A stretch of 7,180 bases of DNA from NCBI GenBank assembly GCA_021816505.1, contig JAKAXS010000136.1:1-7180 (forward strand), in the 5' to 3' direction. Below the pieces are notes generated by a model. That model was not told where the DNA came from and did not search any database. It saw nothing but the letters and a program-made list of their open reading frames with translations. Below, one piece after another: positions 1 through 7,180 of this stretch (positions within the stretch are counted from its first letter, which is position 1; each line of letters starts with the position of its first letter). The stretch comes from Pseudomonadota bacterium (GTDB taxonomy: Bacteria; Pseudomonadota; Alphaproteobacteria; Rhizobiales; Hyphomicrobiaceae). The translations under genes and the position numbers were made by a program.

Positions 1-262
1 CGATCCTTTCGGCGCGAAACAGCGGCTCGCCGGTCTGGCTCTCGGGGTCCGAGATCCGCATCTTCTCGAACGACACGTAAGGTGCGGGAAGCAGACGAAG
101 GTTGACGTTGCCGCCAAGCCGCACGTCACGGCCGAGCACGCGCGTCGCCTCCTCCTCGAAGACGCCGCGATAGCCGTTCCAGTCGATCATTGCCGGAACA
201 GCGAACAGCGCCGCGAGAAGCGCGACGATCGCACCACCGAGATAAGCGAGCCAGTTGCTCAT
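1..262 (-). CDS. AsmA family protein, N-terminal part (cut by window edge)
   Basis: Only the first 87 codons are present; the rest lies beyond base 1. The start is well fixed: ATG at 262-260, with an in-frame TGA only three codons upstream (274-272). No clear Shine-Dalgarno sequence is visible. The protein opens with a short N-terminus and one hydrophobic segment (about residues 6-24), read as a signal anchor in the inner membrane. It continues with the pattern typical of the AsmA N-terminal domain: a GYR element, an acidic helix, LGRDVRLGGNVNLRLLPAPY (residues 43-62), then KMRISDPES. AsmA-like proteins are large, inner-membrane-anchored, periplasmic proteins linked in E. coli to envelope lipid homeostasis and, for several relatives, lipid transport between membranes. 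That role is family knowledge, and which AsmA paralogue this is cannot be decided from a fragment. It is transcribed divergently from uvrD. Confidence 0.8.
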   Translation of the reverse strand, partial: MSNWLAYLGGAIVALLAALFAVPAMIDWNGYRGVFEEEATRVLGRDVRLGGNVNLRLLPAPYVSFEKMRISDPESQTGEPLFRAERI

Positions 263-384
263 GTACGCCGTTCACCGGCACACTGCGCCAAGCCGGGCGT
301 GACGCGAAATTCCGCCGACTGCGGACGACACTTCGTCATTGCTCAGCCTTTGCCTTGCGCCGAATTTTCACAGGCGCCCGCGCA

Positions 385-413
385 TTGGCGGGGCCGTGCC
401 AGGTTCCTATATG
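385..413 (+). promoter_or_regulatory. Possible upstream sigma70-like promoter toward uvrD
   Basis: TTGGCG (385-390) and TATATG (408-413) are separated by exactly 17 bases; each hexamer matches four of six consensus positions. A transcript from here would start near 420 and give uvrD a leader of about 150 bases. On the opposite strand, TTGCAG (434-429) and TATAGG (411-406), also 17 bases apart, could serve the asmA-like gene with a leader of about 137 bases, but its -35 is poor. The two sets overlap, so at most one may be real. Confidence 0.25.
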
Positions 414-452
414 TCGAGCGGCACTCTACTGCAAAACAGCGACAGACTTGAG

Positions 453-465
453 CGCAAATTTTGCG
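453..465. repeat. Perfect small dyad, CGCAAA-T-TTTGCG
   Basis: Six-base arms (453-458 and 460-465) flank a single central T, forming a perfect 13-base dyad in the asmA-uvrD intergenic region. A one-base centre makes it a better fit to a dimeric DNA-binding protein site than to an RNA hairpin. No regulator can be named, and short AT-rich dyads arise by chance. Confidence 0.3.
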
Positions 466-552
466 ATTTTTCAGGCTTTTGGCGACCCGGATCGGCGGCG
501 CGCATTTTCCGTGAACAAGCGCGGCGGAGCCGGATTGCTGCCGTTGTTGCAA

Positions 553-561
553 TGATATAGT
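553..561 (+). promoter_or_regulatory. Extended -10 promoter of uvrD
   Basis: TGATATAGT is an extended -10 element (TG, one base, then TATAGT, five of six to consensus). A -35-like TTGCTG lies at 535-540, with a short 15-base spacer, which an extended -10 can tolerate. Transcription would begin around 567-569, at or just before the uvrD ATG at 570, so the message would be leaderless or nearly so. Confidence 0.45.
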
Positions 562-569
562 GCGAGGCG

Positions 570-3026
570 ATGCAATCGAATCAGAAGCAAGCGAGCGAGA
601 CCTACGCCTATCCCGACATGGATGAGGCGATGGAGGAGGTTCCCTTCGACCTGCCCCCGGCACCGGCCAGCCCGGCGGCCAGCACGGCTGCGGCCGCGCC
701 ACGTCCGGCGCAGTCGATCTCCGCGCGGGCGATGGGGCTGCGGCCGGCCCTGCCCTACCTGGAGGGATTGAACCCGGAGCAGCGGGCGGCCGTCGAAGCG
801 CTGGACGGGCCGGTTCTGGTGCTGGCCGGCGCGGGCACCGGCAAGACCCGGGTGCTGACGACCCGCATTGCGCACATTCTCGCCCAGGGCCGCGCCTCCG
901 GCCATCAGATCCTGTCCGTGACGTTCACGAACAAGGCCGCGCGCGAAATGAAGCATCGCATTGGCGGGCTTGTCGGCGGCGCGGTGGAGGCCATGCCCTG
1001 GCTCGGCACGTTCCATTCGATCGGCGTGAAGATCCTGCGCCGGCACGCTGAACTGGTCGGCTTGAAGTCCGGGTTCACGATCCTCGATACCGACGACCAG
1101 ATCCGCCTGATGAAGCAGGTGATCGAGGCCGAGGGGCTGGACAAGGACCGCTGGCCGGCGCGGCAGCTCGCCGGCCTCATCGACAGCTGGAAGAACCGCG
1201 GATTGACGCCGGACAAGGTGCCCGCGGGCGAAGCCTTCGGCTTCGCGGCCGGCAAGGGCGTGAAGCTCTACTCGGCCTATCAAACGCGGCTGAAGGAACT
1301 CAACGCCTGCGATTTCGGCGACCTGCTGCTGGAGACCCTGCGCCTGTTCCGCGAACACCCGGACGTTCTGGCGGACTATCACCGGCGCTTCCGCTACATC
1401 CTGGTCGACGAGTATCAGGATACCAACGTCGCGCAGTATCTGTGGCTGCGGCTGCTGGCACAGGGCTGCCCCAACGTCTGCTGCGTGGGCGACGACGACC
1501 AGTCGATCTACGGCTGGCGCGGCGCCGAGGTGGACAACATCCTGCGCTTCGAGAACGACTTCAAAGGCGCGACGGTCATTCGGCTGGAACGCAATTACCG
1601 GTCCACGGGCCACATCCTGGCGACGGCCTCCGGCCTCATCGCGCAGAACAAGGGGCGGCTCGGCAAGACGCTGTTCACCGACGGCGCGGACGGCGAGAAG
1701 GTGATCGTCTCCGGCGTGTGGGACGACGAGGAGGAAGCGCGCTCCACCGCCGACGACATCGAGCGCGCGCAGAAACGCGGGCACCGGCTCAACGAGATCG
1801 CCATCCTGGTGCGCGCGTCGTTCCAGATGCGCGCATTCGAAGACCGCTTCATCACGCTGGGATTGCCTTACCGCGTCATCGGCGGCCCGCGGTTCTACGA
1901 ACGCCAGGAAATCAAGGACGCCATCGCCTACCTGGAGGTGACGGCCAATCCCGTCAACGACTTGAAGTTCGAGCGCATCATCAACGTGCCGAAGCGCGGC
2001 ATTGGCGACACCAGCGTGAAGCGCATTCACGAACTGGCGCGCGCACGCGGCATTCCGATGTTCCGTGCGGCCGAGGAGATGATCGGCACGGAGGAGCTGG
2101 CCGGCAAGACGCGCAAGGCGCTGTCCGATCTCGTGCGTTCGTTCGGCCGCTGGCGCGGCCAGATCGACACGATGAAGCATACCGAGCTGGCGGAGCTGAT
2201 CCTCGACGAGAGCGGCTATACCGCCTCGTGGCAGTCCGACAAGAGCCCGCAGGCGCAGGCGCGGCTGGAGAACCTGAAGGAACTCGTGCGCTTCATGCAC
2301 GAGTTCGACACCCTGCAGGGCTTCCTGGAGCACGTCTCGCTGGTGATGGATACCGCACAGGGCGACGACGGCGATCGCGTTTCCATCATGACGCTGCACG
2401 CGGCGAAGGGGCTTGAGTACGACACCGTGTTCCTGCCCGGTTGGGAGGAAGGTTTGTTCCCCAGCCAGCGCACGATGGATGAGAGCGGTCAGGAAGGCCT
2501 GGAGGAAGCGCCGCGCCTTGACTACGTCGGCGTGACGCGGGCCAAGAAACTGGCGAAGATTTCGTTCACGCAGAACCGGCGTATCCGCGGGCTGTTCCAA
2601 TCCGCGCTGCCGTCGCGTTTCGTGGACGAACTGCCGGAAGCGCACGTCGAGGTCGCCGAGGTGAAGAGCCCGTTCGGCGGCGCGTATCAGAATTTCGGCG
2701 GCGGTAACTTCGGCAATCCGTACGGCAAGAGCCGCTTCGACAGCCAGCCGGCCAGCGCGTTCGCGGCTGCCTACGACACGCCCGGCTGGCAGCGCGCCCA
2801 GCGCCATCAGGCGAGCGGAGCAGCACCCACGCGCGGGCCGATCACCATCGACGCGACACCCGCCGCCTCGTCATCCGAGCCGTCGGACTACGACGTGGGT
2901 GACCGCGTGTTCCACCAGAAGTTCGGCCCCGGCCGCGTAACCGGCGTCGACGGCAACAAGCTGACCATCGACTTCGAACGCGCCGGAAGGAAGCGCGTGG
3001 TGGATAGTTTCGTGGCGCGGCGGTAG
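570..3026 (+). CDS. uvrD: ATP-dependent 3'-5' DNA helicase, UvrD/PcrA type
   Basis: A complete 818-residue SF1A helicase. All signature motifs are present: Q-motif LNPEQR (67-72), Walker A GAGTGKT (87-93), Ia TFTNKAAREM (118-127), Ib GTFHS (146-150), Walker B VDEYQD (279-284), III GDDDQSIYGWRGA (307-319), IV LERNYRST (339-346), V TLHAAKGLEYD (608-618) and VI YVGVTRAKK (652-660). The family unwinds DNA with ATP in nucleotide excision and mismatch repair and removes proteins from DNA. Residues 1-62 are an Ala/Pro-rich, probably disordered extension absent from E. coli UvrD; 700-720 is Gly/Asn-rich. The last 45 residues (DVGDRVFHQKFGPGRV onward) form the PcrA/UvrD C-terminal Tudor-like domain, which in studied members contacts RNA polymerase. 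An in-frame TAG at 558-560 excludes an earlier start. ATG 570 has only a GAGG two bases away, so a leaderless start or a later ATG (618, 630) is possible. No LexA box is seen. Confidence 0.95.
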   Translation: MQSNQKQASETYAYPDMDEAMEEVPFDLPPAPASPAASTAAAAPRPAQSISARAMGLRPALPYLEGLNPEQRAAVEALDGPVLVLAGAGTGKTRVLTTRIAHILAQGRASGHQILSVTFTNKAAREMKHRIGGLVGGAVEAMPWLGTFHSIGVKILRRHAELVGLKSGFTILDTDDQIRLMKQVIEAEGLDKDRWPARQLAGLIDSWKNRGLTPDKVPAGEAFGFAAGKGVKLYSAYQTRLKELNACDFGDLLLETLRLFREHPDVLADYHRRFRYILVDEYQDTNVAQYLWLRLLAQGCPNVCCVGDDDQSIYGWRGAEVDNILRFENDFKGATVIRLERNYRSTGHILATASGLIAQNKGRLGKTLFTDGADGEKVIVSGVWDDEEEARSTADDIERAQKRGHRLNEIAILVRASFQMRAFEDRFITLGLPYRVIGGPRFYERQEIKDAIAYLEVTANPVNDLKFERIINVPKRGIGDTSVKRIHELARARGIPMFRAAEEMIGTEELAGKTRKALSDLVRSFGRWRGQIDTMKHTELAELILDESGYTASWQSDKSPQAQARLENLKELVRFMHEFDTLQGFLEHVSLVMDTAQGDDGDRVSIMTLHAAKGLEYDTVFLPGWEEGLFPSQRTMDESGQEGLEEAPRLDYVGVTRAKKLAKISFTQNRRIRGLFQSALPSRFVDELPEAHVEVAEVKSPFGGAYQNFGGGNFGNPYGKSRFDSQPASAFAAAYDTPGWQRAQRHQASGAAPTRGPITIDATPAASSSEPSDYDVGDRVFHQKFGPGRVTGVDGNKLTIDFERAGRKRVVDSFVARR

Positions 3027-3043
3027 CTGCCCGATACCACCGC
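3017..3043 (+). terminator. Terminator-like hairpin at the end of uvrD
   Basis: GCGGCGGTA (3017-3025) and TACCACCGC (3035-3043) pair over nine positions with one C-A mismatch around a nine-base loop. The hairpin includes the uvrD stop codon (TAG, 3024-3026). It is followed by TTAAAT rather than a full T-run, so termination may be weak or need Rho. Confidence 0.4.
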
Positions 3044-3093
3044 TTAAATCCATTTGAAGCGACCCGCGATAATCCGTTAACGTATCAATGCGC

Positions 3094-3122
3094 TTGCCAT
3101 TGCTACGCGGATCGCGTATATG
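3094..3122 (+). promoter_or_regulatory. Promoter of the two-gene toxin-antitoxin-like cassette
   Basis: TTGCCA (3094-3099, five of six) and TATATG (3117-3122, four of six) are separated by exactly 17 bases, a good sigma70-like promoter. The last bases of the -10 are the ATG at 3120, so transcription would begin near 3129, inside the assigned coding frame. Either another promoter serves the full-length frame, or translation begins downstream. The next in-frame candidates are GTG 3189 and ATG 3216, both without a visible ribosome binding site. Confidence 0.4.
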
Positions 3123-3434
3123 TTTCCTGCCGAAGACGTCGTTGTTGAAGTCACCGAAGCTGAAGATAACGAAGTTATCGTCGATATCGTGACCCCCGCG
3201 GGCGCAATCCAGCTTATGGGTACGGTTCGCGTCGAAGGTAGGGTCCTTTATTTCACAGATGCCCATATCCAAGGTTTGCGTCCGGGCGCGCTCGGCCGTG
3301 AAGGCCTGAATACGATCTGTCGAAAACTCGTGAGCGAAGCCAATGTCGAAGAAATTGTCATTGAAGGCGGCACTCGAACCACGGGCCTCAGGCAAGGGTG
3401 CAAACCGCGCACAATCCGTTTCCCGCGACGTTAG
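3120..3434 (+). CDS. Small protein of unknown family, putative toxin partner of the HTH gene
   Basis: 104 residues; I do not recognise the family with certainty. The N-terminal two fifths look like beta strands (VVVEVTE, EVIVDIV, IQLMGTVRVEG, RVLYFTDAHI). A helix follows around 57-74 (ALGREGLNTICRKLVSEA). The end is strand-like and strongly basic: EEIVIEGGTRTTGLRQG (78-93), then KPRTIRFPRR. A strand-rich small domain ending in Arg/Thr-Gly-Arg signatures recalls compact RNase toxins, but no catalytic residues can be assigned from one sequence. The inferred role is a toxin whose activity is blocked by the downstream HTH protein; gene order (small protein first, HTH second) matches HigBA-type loci. 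An in-frame TAA at 3078-3080 limits the start, and no start codon lies between it and ATG 3120. That ATG has no clear Shine-Dalgarno and overlaps a predicted -10, so GTG 3189 or ATG 3216 are alternatives. GC content is visibly lower than in uvrD or prfB, suggesting transfer. It could instead be a harmless partner protein. Confidence 0.65.
   Translation: MFPAEDVVVEVTEAEDNEVIVDIVTPAGAIQLMGTVRVEGRVLYFTDAHIQGLRPGALGREGLNTICRKLVSEANVEEIVIEGGTRTTGLRQGCKPRTIRFPRR
3165..3179. repeat. Dyad GATAAC-GAA-GTTATC near the cassette start, possible operator
   Basis: A perfect inverted repeat with six-base arms (3165-3170 and 3174-3179) and a three-base centre lies about 36 bases downstream of the predicted transcription start. 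A second perfect palindrome, CGATATCG, follows at 3182-3189. HTH antitoxins commonly repress their own operon by binding such dyads, so this is a candidate site for the HTH protein. It falls in codons of the assigned first gene, so the symmetry may also be coding chance. Confidence 0.3.
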
Positions 3435-3867
3435 GCTTCTGCTGAAGCAGACAGGAGCGATATCTCGGCCTGTCGATGTCGTACGCCATCTGCACGCTAC
3501 TGGCTTGTCTCTGCGCACGAGCCGTGAAATTTTGGAGCGGCTTGCGCAAGGTCAGCTTGTGGCGACAGCAGTCAGTTCCACTGATCCCGTGTTGCTCATG
3601 GATGTTCTCGGACAACTCGGGGTAACGGCAAGGGTTCTCCGGGTGCCGGACGCCAGTGTGAAAGATGTCAGGGACAAATTTCATCTGACACAGGCGGAGT
3701 TCGCCACCAGATTCGGGCTCGAATTGGATACTGTCAGAAACTGGGAGCAAGGGAGAAATAAGCTCGATCCCTCGACCCGTTTGTTACTCAAGGTGATCGA
3801 ACGTTGCCCGAGCATCGTCGAAGACGTGCTCGCCGACAACGATCTATCGAGCTCCAAACGGTTCTGA
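3343..3867 (+). CDS. HTH_XRE-type DNA-binding protein, putative antitoxin
   Basis: 174 residues. A C-terminal Cro/C1-type helix-turn-helix covers about 105-160: DKFHLTQAEFATRFGLELDT (111-130), then VRNWEQGRNKLDPSTRLLLK (131-150). This is the LTQxEFAxxxG...VRNWEQGR pattern of HigA/NadS-like antitoxins. The middle (about 51-100; ATGLSLRTSREILERLAQGQ, then DPVLLMDVLGQLGVTARVLRV) resembles the helix-helix-strand order of the ribosomal L7/L12 C-terminal fold. That resemblance is my reading, not a search result. Residues 1-26 are basic and probably flexible. The ATG at 3343 is the first start after an in-frame TGA at 3331-3333, with a weak GAG eight bases before it. No ATG, GTG or TTG appears between TTG 3361 and the conserved part, so the start must lie inside the upstream gene, overlapping it by 92 bases. 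Inferred role: neutralises the upstream protein and represses the shared promoter. A stand-alone regulator is the alternative. Confidence 0.75.
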   Translation: MSKKLSLKAALEPRASGKGANRAQSVSRDVRLLLKQTGAISRPVDVVRHLHATGLSLRTSREILERLAQGQLVATAVSSTDPVLLMDVLGQLGVTARVLRVPDASVKDVRDKFHLTQAEFATRFGLELDTVRNWEQGRNKLDPSTRLLLKVIERCPSIVEDVLADNDLSSSKRF

Positions 3868-3891
3868 TCGCAACCCAGGGCGGCATAGCCC

Positions 3892-5023
<1,132 letters not shown>

Positions 5024-5066
5024 GGCGGCCTCCAAAAGATGCGAAAGTGCGTGGGAGTTGAATGTC

Positions 5067-5095
5067 GATATAAGGGCTTCGCACGCTTGTGTAAA
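5067..5095 (-). promoter_or_regulatory. Promoter of prfB
   Basis: On the minus strand TTTACA (5095-5090, five of six) and TATATC (5072-5067, four of six) stand 17 bases apart. Transcription would begin near 5060, leaving a leader of about 37 bases before the ATG at 5023. This fits a dedicated prfB transcript in the 87-base gap after mrcA. Confidence 0.5.
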
Positions 5096-5125
5096 CGCGA
5101 CGTTGCGGCGTCACCAAACGTCGCG
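5096..5125 (-). terminator. Terminator-like hairpin at the end of mrcA
   Basis: On the minus strand CGCGACGTT (5125-5117) and AACGTCGCG (5104-5096) form a perfect nine-base stem around a 12-base loop that holds the mrcA stop codon. Only a TTT follows, and those bases belong to the -35 of the prfB promoter. It could be a weak intrinsic terminator or a 3'-end-protecting structure separating mrcA from prfB. Confidence 0.45.
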
Positions 5126-7180
5126 GCTGCGGCGCTCCTGGACGCCCGGCGCGGGCCCCGGCGGCGGGCGGAAGCTGTCGTCGGAGGCGCGGCGGTCCGA
5201 TGACCACTGGCTTTCGCTGTCCTCGGGCGGAGGTCCTCCGGCACCGTCTTCTCCGCTCGTCGTCTGCTGGAAGCCGATCACCGAGTAGGCGTCGTCCGGC
5301 TCCTCGTCCGGCTTGAACGCTTCCAGGATCGCCTTGGGATCGCCCGGCGCGGCGCGCAGTCCCGACTGCAGGTTGACGCGGACGAGCTTGGTGCCCTTAG
5401 GGATACGGAATGGTGCTGCGGGCTTGTCGGCGAGCGCGGTCTTCATGAAGTTCCCGAAGATCGGAGCGGCGATGTTGCCGCCGGTCTGGCCTTTGCCCAT
5501 CGGACGGGGCGTGTCGTAACCGATGAAGATGCCGACGACGAGGTCCGGCGAATAGCCGATGAACCATGCGTCCTTCTCTTCGTTGGTGGTGCCGGTCTTG
5601 CCCGCGATCGGCCGGTTGAGCGACTTCAGCGATGTCGCGGTGCCGCGCTGGACGACGCCTTCCATGATCGAGGTTATCTGATAGGCCGTATAGGGGTCGA
5701 TGATCTGCGGGCGATCGTCGGCGATCTCGGGCTCGACCTGGTTGGCCCATTTGTCGGCCTTGCAGTCGGCGCAGGCGCGCGCGTCGTGCTTCCACACGGA
5801 GCGGCCCCAGCGATCCTGGATGCGATCGATCAAGGTGGGGCGCACCTGCTTGCCGCCGTTGGCCAGCATGCAATAGCCAGTCGCCATGCGCAGCAGCGTG
5901 GTCTCGCCTGCGCCGAGCGACATGGAGAGCACCGGCAGCAGGTCGTCGTAGATGCCGAAGCGCTTGGCGTACTCGGTGATGATCGGCATGCCCATGTCCT
6001 GGGCGAGGCGCACGGTCATCTGGTTACGCGACTTCTCGATGCCGACGCGCAGCGTTGCGGGCCCGAGCGACTTGTCCTTGTTGTAGTTCTGCGGGCGCCA
6101 GATGTCCTGGCCCGGCCCCTGTTCGAGCTCGATCGGCTCGTCGAGGATGATCGATGTCGGCTTGTAGCCGTTGTCCAGCGCCGCCGCATAGACGAACGGC
6201 TTGAACGACGAGCCGGGCTGGCGCTTGGCTTGCACCGCGCGGTCGAACTGGCTGATGGCGAACGAGAAGCCGCCGGAGATCGCCAGCACGCGACCGGTGT
6301 GCGGGTCCATGGCGATGAGGCCGCCGCCGACCTCGGGGATCTGCATCAGCGACCAGACGCCGTCGAGTTTCTTGGGGTCTTTCGGCGCGACATAGATCAC
6401 GTCGCCCGCGCCCAGCACGTCGGAAACGGCCTTGGGTGCCGCACCCTTGATGCGCGCCCACTTCATTTCGTCGAAATGAATTTCCACGGCCTCGCGCGTG
6501 GTGGCGAGCTTGCCGTCCTGGCCCCGCTGCGGCTTCAGACCGACGAGCGCTTTCGTCTTCTCGGTCGAGATGACGACGCCGACGCGCCAGGGCGCCATGT
6601 CGGGCGGCACGTCGATCGATCCGAGATCCTCGCCCCAATTGCCGGCGACATCGATCTTCTTGATTGCGCCGCGCCAGCCCTTCTTGCGGTCGAATTCGAC
6701 GAGGCCGTCGATCAGCGACTGCCGGGCCAGAACCTGCAAATCCGGATCGAGCGTGGTGCGGATGGAGAGGCCGCCTGAATAGAGCTTCTCTTCGCCGTAC
6801 TCTGCGAGGATCGAACGGCGCACTTCCTCGGCGAAGAACTCCGCGGAGAAGATCTGCGCGCCGCCGGGACGGAAATTGACGCCGAGGGGTTTCGCCTTGG
6901 CCGCTTCGGCCTCCTCGTGCGTGATGAAGCCGTTCTCGGCCATCTCGCCGATGATCCAGTTGCGCCGCTCGGTGGCGCGCTTGGTCTGCTTGAAGGGATG
7001 ATAGTTGTTCGGCGCCTTGGGGAGAGCGGCCAGGTATGCCGCCTCTTCGACCGTCAGGTCGCCGAGTTCCTTGTTGAAATAGTTCAGGCCGGCAGCGGCC
7101 ACGCCATACGCGCCGACGCCGAGGTAGATCTCGTTCAAGTAGAGTTCGAGGATCTTCTCTTTCGGATAGGCGCGCTCGAT
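5111..7180 (-). CDS. mrcA: Penicillin-binding protein 1A, C-terminal 689 residues (cut by window edge)
   Basis: A bifunctional class A enzyme that polymerises and cross-links peptidoglycan at the periplasmic face of the inner membrane. The frame is open through base 7180, so the N-terminus (membrane anchor and the glycosyltransferase catalytic Glu) is outside. Visible residues begin at the end of the GT51 domain: RAYPKEKILELYLNEIYLG, then GVAAAGLNYF and AAYLAALPKAPNNYHP. An OB-like insert follows (about 170-285). The transpeptidase carries its three motifs: SSFK with the nucleophile Ser (visible 324-327; codons 6211-6200), SRN (384-386) and KTGT (528-531). A CxxC pair (CADC, about visible 470-473) lies in an insert between the SRN and KTG motifs. 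The last 100 or so residues form a Pro/acid-rich, probably disordered tail ending DVW. The stop is TGA at 5113-5111. The symbol ponA is also used. The location next to prfB is a familiar alphaproteobacterial arrangement. Confidence 0.95.
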   Translation of the reverse strand: MERAYPKEKILELYLNEIYLGVGAYGVAAAGLNYFNKELGDLTVEEAAYLAALPKAPNNYHPFKQTKRATERRNWIIGEMAENGFITHEEAEAAKAKPLGVNFRPGGAQIFSAEFFAEEVRRSILAEYGEEKLYSGGLSIRTTLDPDLQVLARQSLIDGLVEFDRKKGWRGAIKKIDVAGNWGEDLGSIDVPPDMAPWRVGVVISTEKTKALVGLKPQRGQDGKLATTREAVEIHFDEMKWARIKGAAPKAVSDVLGAGDVIYVAPKDPKKLDGVWSLMQIPEVGGGLIAMDPHTGRVLAISGGFSFAISQFDRAVQAKRQPGSSFKPFVYAAALDNGYKPTSIILDEPIELEQGPGQDIWRPQNYNKDKSLGPATLRVGIEKSRNQMTVRLAQDMGMPIITEYAKRFGIYDDLLPVLSMSLGAGETTLLRMATGYCMLANGGKQVRPTLIDRIQDRWGRSVWKHDARACADCKADKWANQVEPEIADDRPQIIDPYTAYQITSIMEGVVQRGTATSLKSLNRPIAGKTGTTNEEKDAWFIGYSPDLVVGIFIGYDTPRPMGKGQTGGNIAAPIFGNFMKTALADKPAAPFRIPKGTKLVRVNLQSGLRAAPGDPKAILEAFKPDEEPDDAYSVIGFQQTTSGEDGAGGPPPEDSESQWSSDRRASDDSFRPPPGPAPGVQERRSRDVW

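Larger units (their letters stand above)
263..569. other. Divergent intergenic region between the asmA-like gene and uvrD
   Basis: These 307 bases separate two divergent starts and must hold both promoters. I see three weak to moderate sigma70-like elements (listed separately where worth it) and a 13-base dyad at 453-465. Short open frames cross the region on both strands, but none shows a recognisable domain or a convincing ribosome binding site. I see no tRNA, CRISPR repeat, LexA-type GTTC-N7-GTTC box or strong intrinsic terminator here. Confidence 0.6.

Noticed and set aside
411..560. A 49-codon frame (ATG 411) upstream of uvrD, as a possible leader peptide
   Set aside because: Its ATG overlaps a possible -10, there is no ribosome binding site, and its sequence shows no recognisable feature.
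1442..2416. A 324-codon plus-strand frame inside uvrD
   Set aside because: Arg/Ala/Gly-rich shadow frame of uvrD without motifs.
471..2807. A 778-codon open frame on the minus strand, antisense to uvrD
   Set aside because: It is low-complexity Leu/Ala/Arg/His-rich sequence with no domain, a by-product of GC-rich codon bias opposite a gene with all helicase motifs.
3878..3891. GGGC-GGCATA-GCCC as a shared terminator between the HTH gene and prfB
   Set aside because: Only a four-base stem, with no T-run on either strand.
5786..6778. A 330-codon plus-strand frame opposite mrcA
   Set aside because: Antisense shadow of a gene with all three transpeptidase motifs.

Overview
The window is a piece of a GC-rich bacterial chromosome, most likely from an alphaproteobacterium. 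The support is the penicillin-binding protein 1A gene directly followed by prfB, the alphaproteobacterial wording of the RF2 and PBP1A proteins (for example the RF2 stretch ISPYDSNARRHTSF and the PBP1A CxxC insert), and a UvrD/PcrA helicase with a long Ala/Pro-rich N-terminal extension. I cannot fix the order from sequence alone; Sphingomonadales and Rhizobiales both remain possible.

Layout, left to right. (1) 1-262, minus: the first 87 codons of an AsmA-family envelope protein, cut by the left edge. (2) 263-569: a 307-base divergent intergenic region with candidate promoters on both strands and a small AT-rich dyad. (3) 570-3026, plus: a complete UvrD/PcrA-type helicase with a C-terminal Tudor-like domain, ending in a terminator-like hairpin. 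(4) 3120-3867, plus: two small overlapping genes that look like a toxin-antitoxin pair. One is a 104-residue basic-tailed protein I cannot name; the other is a 174-residue HTH_XRE protein whose start lies 92 bases inside the first gene. Base composition here is visibly lower in GC than in the flanking genes. (5) 3892-5023, minus: prfB (peptide chain release factor 2), split by a textbook programmed +1 frameshift site (CTT TGA C behind a GGAGG). The full protein is 376 residues, and a single-frame reading misses its first 53. (6) 5111-7180, minus: the C-terminal 689 residues of penicillin-binding protein 1A (mrcA/ponA), cut by the right edge.

The housekeeping genes are repair/replication (uvrD), translation termination (prfB) and cell-wall synthesis (mrcA). 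The two-gene cassette sits between the convergent 3' ends of uvrD and prfB, a position where an insertion breaks no operon. It is the accessory and least understood part of the window. mrcA and prfB run in the same direction, but a hairpin at the mrcA stop abuts a good sigma70-like promoter for prfB, so prfB probably has its own transcript as well as its frameshift autoregulation.
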